64,000 bases of DNA from Anticarsia gemmatalis (Eukaryota > Arthropoda > Insecta > Lepidoptera > Erebidae), in the NCBI RefSeq assembly GCF_050436995.1, contig NC_134763.1:8055001-8119000 (forward strand), read 5' to 3'. The stretch's first letter is position 1, and each line of letters begins with the position of its first letter. The notes beneath the pieces are model-generated. The model was given only the letters and a program-made list of their open reading frames with translations. It had not been told where the DNA came from and did not search any database. A program made the translations under genes and the position numbers. This document shows positions 22,231 through 32,090 of this stretch, piece after piece.

Positions 22231-24096
22231 TACATGCTCTTCACAGTTTAAATGGGTTTGTACCGAGTGAAATCATCCGGAATTAGGATTTAATTGTTTT
22301 TGGTTTGGACGAGATTGCGAGGGGAATGGCAAAAAGTGAATTAACGAAATAAAAACAGGAATGCTGATGTGATGTGTATTTTGTTACAAGAGAAGACCTT
22401 AAAACTAGTAGAAAACAAACTAAACATAACAATGACCATACGTCCACGCTGGAGGATACATTGAAAAACTTAAACATAAAGCACTTATATACTAACAATA
22501 ACAAAATGACAATGTTTATTCTTGTTACAATTCAAAACTTAAATCTAACACAACTTATTGTTAGCAATTTTCTAACCGTGGGGCAGTAAAATTTTCTTTA
22601 CCTCATTCAACCTTATCCTAACTAGATAATGATACTTATTCTAAGTTAAGAAACAATTTCAGTTTCTCGGTATTGACATTAAGTGCATTAGACATTAACA
22701 TAGGAATTATGACGATGAAGACAATACAATACATAATAGTACATAATTATATATACGTTTTAGATTAAAATTGGGGATTGATCCCGGGTTGGGATTGGAG
22801 GTCTTAGATGTTACAATAATGTGCTACGCTTTGCTTAAGAAAGCATATCGCGTAACTAAACCCTCCGAGAGAGGGAAAAAAATCATTAAAAAAGAAAGAT
22901 ATCGCCCGTAATGAGTATTTTAAACACAATTCAATACATAATTCATTGATCCAATGTTACAATTTCGCTACAAAAATTTCCTACGATTATATACCAACTT
23001 AATAAAGAGGTTACATATCACTAAACAGTGTGATTTGATAGCCAGAGAGAGAGAGAGACATTTTGAATTTGAAACTGATTTGAAATGAGAACAAATTAAA
23101 ACTATTAAGACAGCTGATTAAAAAAGCAAGCGTTCCACAAACGAAAGAACATCTGTCGGTAAAAAAATAGAATCGATATTGTGGACATTGGTTGTAAATA
23201 TTGAGTTAGTATCGATTTTTTGGTGCTTGAAATCAATATCGGTAATCGATGTGTGTTTTTCGGCAGCTGCTTTGTAATTGACCACGGACATATGAGATTT
23301 TGGGCATGTTTCAAAGGTACTTTTTATTTTGTTTCTGATTTTTGACTCTGTAAATACATTTAAAATGAAATGGAATTCTGTTTGCATATGAAATGGTGCT
23401 AGTTTTTCTAATTGCTGCTCTAAATATTGCAATTATCGGATAAGTAGATGTTGGTAATTTTAAAACTGTACGAAATTAGTTTTTTTCTGTTTGGATAGTA
23501 TTTAAGTTTTGTATGTTCATCGATTTATTTGTAGCAGATATTAAGTAATTGAATTGAAATTTAAGTCTAATATCACAATTTCTGCTTGAAATAATGAGCA
23601 TGGGGTCAAAAAAAACGGTCAAAAACGTCAACCCCTTACTGTACCTTAAACTTTTGAGTAAAACTTTTATTTTAAATTAATGTATTGTTGTTTTTTCTCT
23701 GACAAAACTTTAATGATAAGGGTCAGTGTTACTTCAACTTAGATTGAATAGAATACGAAATCAGTTCGGAAATGTATCACTTGTCACTTGTGTTTTCGGA
23801 CAAATTAAAAAGTTAGACAGAAAAAAAAGAGTAAATGTATTTTTTTATAAAAGTTTGGTAGAGATTTGAAAGTGTATTTGCAATTTTAGGGTAATTTTTT
23901 GAGATTTTTAGATACATGACAGGTACAGGTGATTTATTTTGAATGTTAGATTGTTTAGACGGTATTTAATAGGTATTTTTGCAAACTAAATTATTGTGTT
24001 GATGAACAATGATGAGAATATTTTTTGCAAGATTTGATTACTTTTAAGGTTTAAATTTTAGAAAAACTGTCGATGCAAATAAAGAATTTTATGGAG
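22231..24096. other. AT-rich stretch, no supported gene
   Basis: Overlapping open frames at 22283-22589 on both strands and a 104-codon minus-strand frame at 23118-23432 are within chance expectation and match no family I know. Several ATCGAT/TATCGAT words cluster at 23170-23255. An (AG)8 run is at 23044-23058. Confidence 0.4.
23044..23058. repeat. (AG)n microsatellite
   Basis: A run of about eight AG dinucleotides in 'CCAGAGAGAGAGAGAGACAT'. Confidence 0.85.
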
Positions 24097-24179
24097 CTAT
24101 AACGAAATCTGTTTAAGAATTATTTTTTCGGTTGAACTATTACGAAATCTGTTTCTTAAGAATAATTTTTCGGTTTGAA
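24097..24179. repeat. Tandem duplication of about 40 bp
   Basis: Copy 1 (24097-24136) 'CTATAACGAAATCTGTTTAA...' and copy 2 (24137-24179) 'CTATTACGAAATCTGTTTCT...' align throughout, both ending TTTTTCGGTT(T)GAA, with a three-base insertion in copy 2. A recent local slippage or unequal-exchange event is likely. Confidence 0.8.
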
Positions 24180-24571
24180 TAAATAAAATGAATTCATGTG
24201 TGTGAAATAAAGAGTTACTGATCACTTGTTATTGTCATTTTTATTAATACCTGATGATACGATTTTGTGAGAAAAAGTTAGTAATGTCAAATAAATGACA
24301 ATATTTTTTGTTATTTGATTGTAAGAGTGTAGTTTTAGTGTGATTTGAAATAAAGATTTGTATGCACCTTAAAAAATATTTGGAATTAATATGAATTTGG
24401 TTGACTTTGATTTAGAATATTTTAAAGCAGCTTGAGATATTTTTTAGGCATTTGGAGTTCACGTTTTGAATCTAGCTCTTGGTAAATATATTATTTGAGT
24501 GTAGTTTCAAAGTTTTACTGAATTGTAATTTTACCACGGTTTTTCTATTTATTTCAGAAGTTTACGAAAGA

Positions 24572-25050
24572 CCACGTTAGGCGCAGTGGTGAATATGATC
24601 ACTTCTTCATACCCGACACTACACCGCGTACCGTGGGTTCGATTCTCGACCAGGATAAATGATTTTGTTGAACGAGAGATTTGAGTGATGGTTTCTACGT
24701 TAGGCGCAGTGGTGGATATGGTCACACCTATTCCATACCCGCCACTGAGTACCGTGGGTTTGAATCTTGACCAGGATATAATGTTTGTGTTTAACGAGAA
24801 ATCGTTTTGAGTGAAATTCCACGTTAGGCGCAGTGGTGATTGCGGTCACCTCTCCACAACCGACACTACGTTACGTACCGTGGGTTCAATTCTAGGCCAG
24901 GTATTATTTTATGTTGTACGAGTATTTGTTTTGAGTTCGAATGTAAATTTAATTATGTATTTAGAATTACTAGGCTGGTTATCATAATACAAGCTCTGTT
25001 TAGTTTAAATGCAAGTGCCGTGTGAGAATTTACTATATTTATTTGGTTAT
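24572..25050 (+). mobile_element. tRNA-derived SINE with three tandem heads
   Basis: Three units start 'ACGTTAGGCGCAGTGGTG' at 24574, 24697 and 24821, a 123-124 base period. Each carries an A-box-like TAGGCGCAGTGG and a B box: GGGTTCGATTC at 24635, GGGTTTGAATC at 24756 and GGGTTCAATTC at 24882. Each is followed by a linker with 'CCAGG...ATGTTTGT..AACGAG'. Only the third unit continues into a SINE body: 'TATTTAGAATTAC', 'GGTTATCATAATACAAGCTC', 'TGTTTAGTTTAAATGCAAGT', 'GCCGTGTGAGAA' and an ATTTATTT end. The body matches my recollection of a widespread lepidopteran SINE. A trimeric head on a single body is unusual. The open frame 24840-25025 is a shadow of the element. Confidence 0.75.
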
Positions 25051-25439
25051 TCTATGATCTTAATTTTTAATGTAAGTAGTTCATTTTTATGATTACGTGT
25101 TTAAAGGAATTTGGTATTGAAACAAAATTACTTCAGACTTAAATAAATGACAGATAATATGTTTCGGTCTATCTAATAGAGTGTCTGCGAACATTAACGA
25201 TTTTGTTGACAAATTAAATTTTTAGTATTGGACGGATTTTTGTAACTTTTTACGCTAATTTACCGGCGACAGTTATTTATATGATTTGAATAAAATCTGA
25301 ACTATTACAATTAGAAACTATTCACAATTTTCCAACTATGTCAAACATGTTCCGGCCTAAAGTAGTTACAACAAAACCCGTAACAACATTTTAATTTAAT
25401 AAAAACTATTTACCAAACAGCCATTCATTCAATCAACGT

Positions 25440-25760
25440 AACACGGCACCAATCGATTCACTCGAATACCGATTGCAATCGATACGAATATCGAGTATCG
25501 ATAAAAGAATTTCGGCTGCGAAGTGTCGGCTGTCCGATCGTGAGTAAATATTGGTTCGTTTTTTTCTTTTTAACCGAACGGCGTCCGTGGCCGAGTTAGA
25601 GGTTATTGTTCCATTTTTGAAATTCGCGCCAAATTTTCGGTTTTGTTTTTGACGTGTAATGGCGACTCGTTGAAACTGTTTTCGTTCGGAGACGCGTCGG
25701 TTTGTTCTGAAACAAAGATGGTTGATCAGTCGTGGCATGGTGTGTCAATCACTCTGAATT
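25440..25760 (+). promoter_or_regulatory. Candidate DRE/BEAF-type housekeeping promoter
   Basis: The palindrome TATCGATA (25496-25503), the known DREF/BEAF-32 site, is preceded by ATCGATA (25478-25484), AATCGATTC and a further ATCG word, all within 60 bases. A CpG-richer stretch follows, with a donor-like 'CGATCGTGAGTAAAT' (GTGAGT near 25538) and a good-context ATG at about 25717 (AAAGATGG) that opens 29 codons. A 101-codon frame on the minus strand covers the same block. Which strand would be transcribed is not clear. Confidence 0.35.
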
Positions 25761-25914
25761 ATACGAAGAGGAGTTTTAGTTATGGAGAGCTTTTAGCTAA
25801 AATTTAAAACTGACATAGTAGCTTTTTGATAGTTTATTGACAGGTATACTCTCCACTAATAAATTAACTAATTCACTCCTAAAACACTAGATTCTGCGGA
25901 ACTTTTTGAGTCTT

Positions 25915-26080
25915 AACCGAAGATTCGAACCTGGTTAAGCGCAATTGCTACCGCTAGCCCAGACGAAACAAGTAAAAATACAAAGACAATAGATTGAAAA
26001 TACACTCTTTGTCTACCAAAGTTAATAGCTTTACAGACAAACAAATACAGGAAGGACAACAGCCGGGATCTGAACTAATA
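25915..26080 (-). repeat. SINE-like remnants with B boxes on minus strand
   Basis: Minus-strand reading gives 'CCAGGTTCGAATC' (25922-25934), preceded by 'GGGCTAGCGGTAGCAATTGC', an A-box-like stretch at the right distance. A second weaker copy, 'AGTTCAGATCCCGGCTG', lies at 26060-26076. Neither forms a full tRNA. Decayed tRNA-derived SINE heads are the likely explanation. Confidence 0.4.
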
Positions 26081-27050
26081 AATAAATTAAATCGACGCAG
26101 TCACGAGGCGGGCGTAAGTTTAAAAAAAACTTTAAAAAATTCCCCGTCAATGGCTTGAGTACACAACAACAATTGTCGGAGGCCAATTGTTGTCATTTTG
26201 CGTAGAATGAAACGCGTTGGCCGTATGGCGTGCGTCTGTGCCTTAAAAATAAATAAACAAATAGGTTTTTTTACTTGTGGTATGTGCATCTCGTGGTCTG
26301 GCTCGGCTCTCCTCCAAGTAGATACTTTTTGCTTAATTTGAAGTTAGCGAATTTTAACGCGACATTACTGTAGGTTTATTTTGTAGGCTGCTTCGATTTT
26401 ATATTAGTTTTTGAATTTGATTGTGTAAAATTTTGCACTGTTTTAGAATTTACACTGTGCCACAGGGTGGCATTTTGAATTTTGAATTTGAGCGTTAAGA
26501 CGATACACTGTTACATTTTGCTAAATGAGTTTATCGATCGGTGGCCAAACTTAAACTGAATTCGGACTCTCCTGGCTCTTATAAGTCATTCTATATCCCC
26601 GCCTTAATTCACGTATTCAATGTACCTGGCCGCAAACATACCGCAACATTAAAAAAAGAATGTCTACATCTTAAAGCAGTTAAAATAAAGAACGAAATCC
26701 CTTGCGCATATCAAAAAAAGAACGAGTTAAAATTTGGAACAGGCCTGCGAACGTATTTATGTAGTGGGAATAAAAAGAAACAGGTTTTTTGCAGAAATCC
26801 CTGCACGCTATGTATTTGAAGTAAATGGGTGTTGCAGCGTACTTGCTGCAAACGCGAGCTCGAAGCAAAGGGTGCGACCCTTTTGTCTGTGTACTTGGGT
26901 ATGTATAAAATCTTTGTAAGGCCCCCGATTGTTGTGTGCCCAGTTTAACGGGTGGCAAATTTGATTAGCTAGATTAGTTTCTGCGGCCTTTGTTGTGTCT
27001 GTCTTGGGATTTGAGTGTATGATGTAGTTTGATTTTGTGTGCCTTTGTTC
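26081..27050. other. Spacer with overlapping chance ORFs
   Basis: A ten-base inverted repeat ACAACAATTG/CAATTGTTGT lies near 26166-26193. The frames at 26541-26819 (plus) and 26680-26958 (minus) overlap each other and match no family I know. Confidence 0.35.
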
Positions 27051-27120
27051 ATGGAGACAATGAACTTAATTAGGACTCCAGGGGTTTTTGTTCATAACCT
27101 ATTGTGTGGAGTTCTCAAAG
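27051..27120 (+). CDS. Candidate first coding exon
   Basis: An ATG preceded in frame by TGA at 27030 opens METMNLIRTPGVFVHNLLCG and a few more residues and runs into a near-consensus donor CTCAAAG|GTAAGA at 27121, leaving one base of a split codon. The start context (TTCATGG) is moderate. No promoter motif stands out upstream and no phase-compatible partner could be chosen downstream. The peptide is not recognised. Confidence 0.28.
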
Positions 27121-27686
27121 GTAAGAAAATAAAATACGTATGCACTTTTTAATTTTACATTTTTGTTGAATTATTTTTCTATAACGCTTCCTCCAACGAC
27201 AACACAAATAGACTGTAAAGTTTTTTAAAGTCCCTGATCAAAATCAGCTCATCAAAATATCCACCAACAAAAATGGATCCTTTAGATAGAAAACCTTTTT
27301 TCCCAAGACCACCTAAACTTTCGTAGAAGAGGGCTATTTTCCAGAATTTTCTTTTATTAATTAACGGCTAGGTATCATTATGTAACTTTTTACATCTTCA
27401 TTTCAAATTTAAGGCACGTTTTCCTCCGTCATAATGACCCTAGTCCACCTGCATATATGTAGATATATTAACAAAAACGCCGCGCACTCACTAAGTAATC
27501 TAAATGCAAATCGTATACGTTTGTATTACCGACAAATATTCAACGTCATTGATTGTAAGTATGCCTTCTGAATGTTTCTGAAATTCGGTTGTGGATTGTG
27601 GAAAATACTTACCATGATATTGTTAAAAGATTCGAATGTTTATCTATCACGCAAAACCTATTGAAGGGATTTTGATGAAATCAACA

Positions 27687-27720
27687 CGAAGAAAGTTTGG
27701 TATCGTTCAAACTTTCTTCG
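27687..27720. repeat. Compact hairpin, 13-bp perfect arms
   Basis: CGAAGAAAGTTTG (27687-27699) pairs with CAAACTTTCTTCG (27708-27720) around an eight-base loop. Directly downstream is a cluster of CGAT words (TCGATAATCGATGTCGATAG). Confidence 0.8.
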
Positions 27721-27739
27721 ATAATCGATGTCGATAGTA

Positions 27740-30180
27740 GTTTATTTAACAGTAAAATAAGAATAATAAATTGTCGAAAAATCGTATTACTAAAATATAA
27801 TAATCCGTCACAGTACCAACGCTAGAATAGTTAAGAGATCTACCTATCTTCATAGGAAACATCTTATTCTCACCAACTCTCCTCATTTTAACTATAACGA
27901 AATCTTGCAGACTTTTCTACTATTTCTATAGGATTTTATTTTGATTTAATTACAAAAATTAAGTCTCATTTTCACGAGACTTATGGGTAGGTAATTGTTT
28001 CATTATTAGATTATGGCGCTAAGGAGTATTAGGAATATCATCTCGTCATTACTTCATTCAAATTAATCTTCTACTTTAGTCGAATTTTTATGTTACTGGT
28101 AGTTAAAGTTTTGCCATGGAAACTAAAAAAACAAGTTTAAATTTCAATCCTTTGTCAAAAAAACCGTTGTAACATTGTATTTTATTCGAGCCTTGCACAA
28201 AAAAGCTCAAACATGATTTGTACCTTTATATACAGTACCTATTATATCAATACCGGGCTCACAATTGCCAATTCAAACTCACCCCATTCTAATTCGCTCA
28301 TTTCGACCGAGCTCCGTGCAAAACGCAGCTAATGCAATCATGCAAAAACCGGCTCCCGAAAACGGATAAAATCATTTTATCAAACCACGAATCAAACCTG
28401 TTCTAAAACGGGGTGTCTGCAGCGCACAGGTACACGGAATGCAAACTCCGTGCTGCAGAACACCAAAACTGGTTTCCGAACGCGTTTTCAACTTTTGTGC
28501 TCAAGAATGAAAGGGGTAGCGAACAATCATTCGCACAAATAAATACAGCAGCTGCAGGTTGCAAAAACTCGTACCAACAACGGCTCTGTCCCACGTTTCT
28601 ATACACTTTAATAAATCCATTGATGTCATTAAAAAAGATATCCAAATGAATCGCGTCACAAAAGTTAGCGACGTCCTGACTGTTGCCACTGTCCAGTGTT
28701 GGAAGTGTTGGCACCGTTACACCGTTTATGAATAACAAGAAATGAATTAAATTATTACCTCCGTTCAACGTTCCATTTGTAAATTAAATTTTAAAACAGA
28801 ACGCTTTTTGTACAAAGGCGGAAAAGTCATATTTCTTTTTGTAAAACTAACGCCGAATGCCAAGAAAAGGAACGTGTTGTGCACACGAAAGCGAATTAAA
28901 AAAACTGGCAGACATTATTAAAAAGCGTAATATTCACATTTTCCTACTAAGATAACGCTCCGCCGAGCGAAATATGAAAGGAGTTATCAAAACAATCTCG
29001 CGCGCACTAAATCATTGTATATAAGGGGAAGAGGAGTCCTATTTACTCGGAAACGGACAAAATAAATGTTTTTATTACATAATGCGAATTTTCTCAAAGT
29101 CTCATTCTGAAGTTGGTGGAAGGGAAATTCGTCCTTAAACGTTAAAACATACAGTGAAGTTTCTAATGTAGGTTTTTTTTAGGTTGCGGGTTAATTATAA
29201 AGGGACCTTTGTGTGGTTGGAATAAGGCTTATATTGGTTTGTGCATTGTGGGGGCAGATGGCGGGCATTGTATATAAAAAGGTATGGTGCACAATTTTAA
29301 GCAGAGGGATTTGGTGGCGCCCGACAGCGGCAGTGGCTTTCGTCGTTTGCGTACCTCTGCATACCTACCTACTGGTGAAACTACGCTGTAGGTATAACGT
29401 CATTTCGCTGGCTGGCTGGAAAAAGGGCTTAGCTAGGAAACTGATCATCTAGGAGCGTGGGTAGCTACAGACGGATCGATATGAGACTAGTAGAATACAA
29501 TGCATGAAATTTTACCTCTTTTTTTCTCCCGCAAATGCTAAATAGCTCTTTTGTTTAGTCTCATTTCAAGTGATAGTTATAAAATAGCTATCTTGTCGAT
29601 AGATAAATAGCGGCAAACGTATGAAACGATATATCTCAAAAGGTTTATTCAGCTAACGGTAACATAACTGTGGGTTTGGAAGGCGATCTTAATAATAATT
29701 GAATAATAAATCTTGCAATACAAAACCGCTAATCGGTTCTCATACGATTGTTCTTATATGAAAATAAGGTTCCGATACCTTATATGTTGCTAAAACATTC
29801 GAGATATCGGGACCATGCTCCAATAACTTGAACGAAGTCAATTTAATATCATGTGTACAAATCAATAAAATTAGATAAAGTTTAATATATTTTATGTTTC
29901 TACGTAAAAAATATATAGCCGCAGTGTATTCAAGAAAGTAATCTAAAAAGTACGTTTCCGTTTGTTTCATTTTCTTTTTCGCTATGAACATTTTAATAAA
30001 CATTTTCAAAGTATATTTATCTTTAGCGTTTCATAAGCTTAGGTACTGCTAGGATATTTTGAAACACTGAGATGTTTTTAAAACGGCTTGTTTACTTAGC
30101 GGAGATAGGAAAAAATGCTAGTATATTCTTCTTATAATTTAAAACATTTTAGTATAGTAGATATAAAAGGTTGACTGAAA
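27740..30180. other. AT-rich stretch, no supported gene
   Basis: The 121-codon minus-strand frame 28403-28768 is the longest of the window, but its DNA is also open on the plus strand (28413-28649) and the translation shows no motif, so I do not call it. GC-richer words near 28260-28400 and 29210-29460 have no assigned meaning. Confidence 0.4.
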
Positions 30181-30291
30181 GGTTTCTGAGTATATTTAGC
30201 GGTAGTTTATCTATTCAATAGGGTTTTTTTTATATGAGTTTTAACGCTATTGAATAGATAAACTACCGCTAATAAATGTACTTCAGAAACC
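30181..30291. mobile_element. Foldback element / MITE-like hairpin
   Basis: Arms 30181-30221 and 30247-30291 are near-perfect inverted repeats over about 40 bases, with the 25 bases nearest the loop identical (TAGCGGTAGTTTATCTATTC...). The arms begin GGTTTCTGA and the loop is 25 bases. The arm sequence is one I associate with lepidopteran dispersed repeats. No clear target-site duplication is seen, so assignment to a transposon superfamily is not possible; a transcribed copy would give a long hairpin RNA. Confidence 0.75.
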
Positions 30292-30360
30292 GGGGGTTAG
30301 AGAACGCTCAGCCCACCTTGTGCACTGAGAGTTAAATAAATAGTTTAAAAAAATGAAAAT

Positions 30361-30393
30361 ATAAATATTATATAAATATTATATAAATATTTA
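30361..30393. repeat. 11-bp tandem repeat (ATAAATATTAT)3
   Basis: Three head-to-tail copies, the third with one change, lie 70 bases after the foldback element. Confidence 0.8.
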
Positions 30394-30549
30394 TTTAAGT
30401 AAGTACAAAATAGCTTAAGATACAAACAATGAGATTAGGACATTATAATGATAATAAATTGTATATTTGTTTATAAAACAGCGGATACCGTGGTCCCCAC
30501 ACTGGGCATGCTTGTATCTTAATCTAATCCTAATTTACCTACACATATA

Positions 30550-30592
30550 CATCACGCAATGTCCCTATGGGGATAGGCAGAGAGTAAAGAGA
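30550..30592 (+). repeat. Short lepidopteran repeat fragment
   Basis: 'CATCACGCAATGTCCCTATG' and 'GGGATAGGCAGAGAGTAA' resemble the common 'CACGCCTTT(A)TCCCC...GGGGTAGGCAGAG' repeat of moths and butterflies. The fragment is too short to place in a family. Confidence 0.4.
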
Positions 30593-30889
30593 ATCCATCA
30601 TTTATCTCTAATATAATTAACAAGTACATTTTAAGGGAATTACATTTATCTAAGTTCCAAGGTATAATTAAATGTTGAGTTGCCTATTTGTTTTTGTTAT
30701 AATTTAGCATTATTCGAAAGGTTGAGTATGAAGGGCAATCTAGCAAACAAGCTCGAAGACATTATTCTTTATATGATAAATTATCTATAACAAAGTATAA
30801 TAAATGATATTGTTGGTATTGTACAATAGGGCAGAAGCTGCCGCGTCCTGCCAAATAAAATGATGTAATTGAAAAATATTATTTTTTTT

Positions 30890-31300
30890 TCCTCAGTAAT
30901 CGAACCTGAGGTAGTGTAGCAGTAGGTTTTATTATTTACACTTAAATCACTCTACTTTATCAAATTTCATCAATCGCAATTGACAATTGAATCGTATTAT
31001 CAATCGCGATTGTCGGTTCTAACCCCGATAGACAGTGAAAGTCATGTGGTTATCAATAAATAGCCTTACATTCCGTACATATTGTATTAACAACTATTTG
31101 ATTAGAATAACACATTAGCGGTTCATAGTAACTAATTAATGTTATTGAGCTTTCATTGAATTACGTGATTAGGTTTGTTGGTTAGTGTGGGTTCGATTTC
31201 TAGTTAGTGTTCACTGTTTGTATGATCTGAATGCAGAGTTTATATAGGAGTGATTTCAGAAGGTTCTGCGTTTGATACTCGGGTTGGGTTGGATGTTGTT
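30890..31300. repeat. Cluster of degraded SINE heads
   Basis: A minus-strand B box 'CTCAGGTTCGATTACTG' lies at about 30895-30912. A plus-strand one 'GTGTGGGTTCGATTTCTAG' is at about 31185-31203, and a weaker 'CTGCGTTTGATACTCGGG' at about 31266-31283. No A box or cloverleaf is intact near any of them. Several tRNA-derived insertions that have decayed are the simplest reading. Confidence 0.35.
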
Positions 31301-31880
31301 AAATGCACTAGGACTTAGCATAATAATATGCAAATCCGTTTTTTAAAAAAGATCTTCCTTTTTAATAATTGCTGTTGCAATTGAAGATCTAATAAAACAG
31401 GTAATGCCCCGCCCTTGATTAACCTAAAAATATCTAATTACAAAATATTTTGTAAAATTCCCTGTAAATAAATACTCGCTCGATTCCACATTAAATCAAA
31501 AACAAATCGCTCCTCCGTACACCGAATTCAAAAAATAAATATAAACAAAAAGTATTCGTCCCTTGAAACCAGCTTAATACGAGCGCGTTATAAGCCCCAT
31601 ATCATAGATATGGAAGCATAAACAAAAACAAAGCACTCTAACCTCAAAACATAATTCTTGCTCATAAGCCCTCAGAAACAAAAAATGTACGCAGAGACCG
31701 CTCCAATTATAAAAGGCAGTCGCCCCGAAAACCCTCGGCTTAAAAAAAATAATAAAAAAAGTTATTTAAATAAAACCCGGCGCCCACGCTCTGTGTCGCA
31801 TAAATTGCCTTCATTAATTTCCGGACCCTGCAAAATATTGTCTTGAAAGGATAATCAAATACAAAAACGTGGAAATGGCG
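31301..31880. other. AT-rich stretch with a minus-strand acceptor-like site
   Basis: On the minus strand 'GACAATATTTTGCAG' (intron end at about 31826) is followed by two frames open for 20-30 codons. No donor fits and the open run lies in A/T homopolymers. The 62-codon plus-strand frame is a shadow. Confidence 0.3.
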
Positions 31881-32090
31881 GTGCGTCATTTCCATAACAT
31901 TTCCCTGGCCTTCCCCCCGCGCGCGCGCTCCCCTCTCGCCCGTTTTTCGTCCCCTTTTCCGGTCCCTCCATCCCCTTTATGAGTCGTCCAATTACGACCC
32001 AACGGTGGAGCTTAAGGCTCGCATTAGAGAGAACGGTAATGGACGCAATTAGATGTATATAGTATGCGACGCGGTTTTATGTGCCCACCT
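31881..32090. promoter_or_regulatory. GC/pyrimidine-rich possibly conserved non-coding block
   Basis: A C-rich tract 'CCTTCCCCCCGCGCGCGCGC', more pyrimidine-rich sequence, then TTTATGAGTCGTCCAATTACGACCC-type words and 'GCATTAGAGAGAACGGTAAT'. TTTATG and CAATTA are classical homeodomain-type cores, but such cores are short. The compositional contrast with flanking DNA is the main evidence. Confidence 0.3.

Noticed and set aside
23118..23432. 104-codon minus-strand frame with fairly protein-like composition
   Set aside because: No family recognised, no splice or promoter context that fits, and an overlapping frame on the same strand. Several such frames are expected by chance.
24840..25025. 61-codon plus-strand frame
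   Set aside because: It lies wholly inside the third unit and body of the tRNA-derived SINE.
25433..25738. 101-codon minus-strand frame
   Set aside because: It lies across the DRE-like promoter block, where stop codons are rare because of higher GC. The translation has no motif.
28403..28768. Longest open frame of the window (121 codons, minus strand)
   Set aside because: The same DNA is open on the plus strand too, there is no recognisable domain, and about one frame of this length is expected by chance at this base composition.
31740..31826. Minus-strand exon after the TATTTTGCAG acceptor
   Set aside because: Two frames are open for similar lengths and the sequence runs into A/T homopolymers. 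No donor or partner exon was found.
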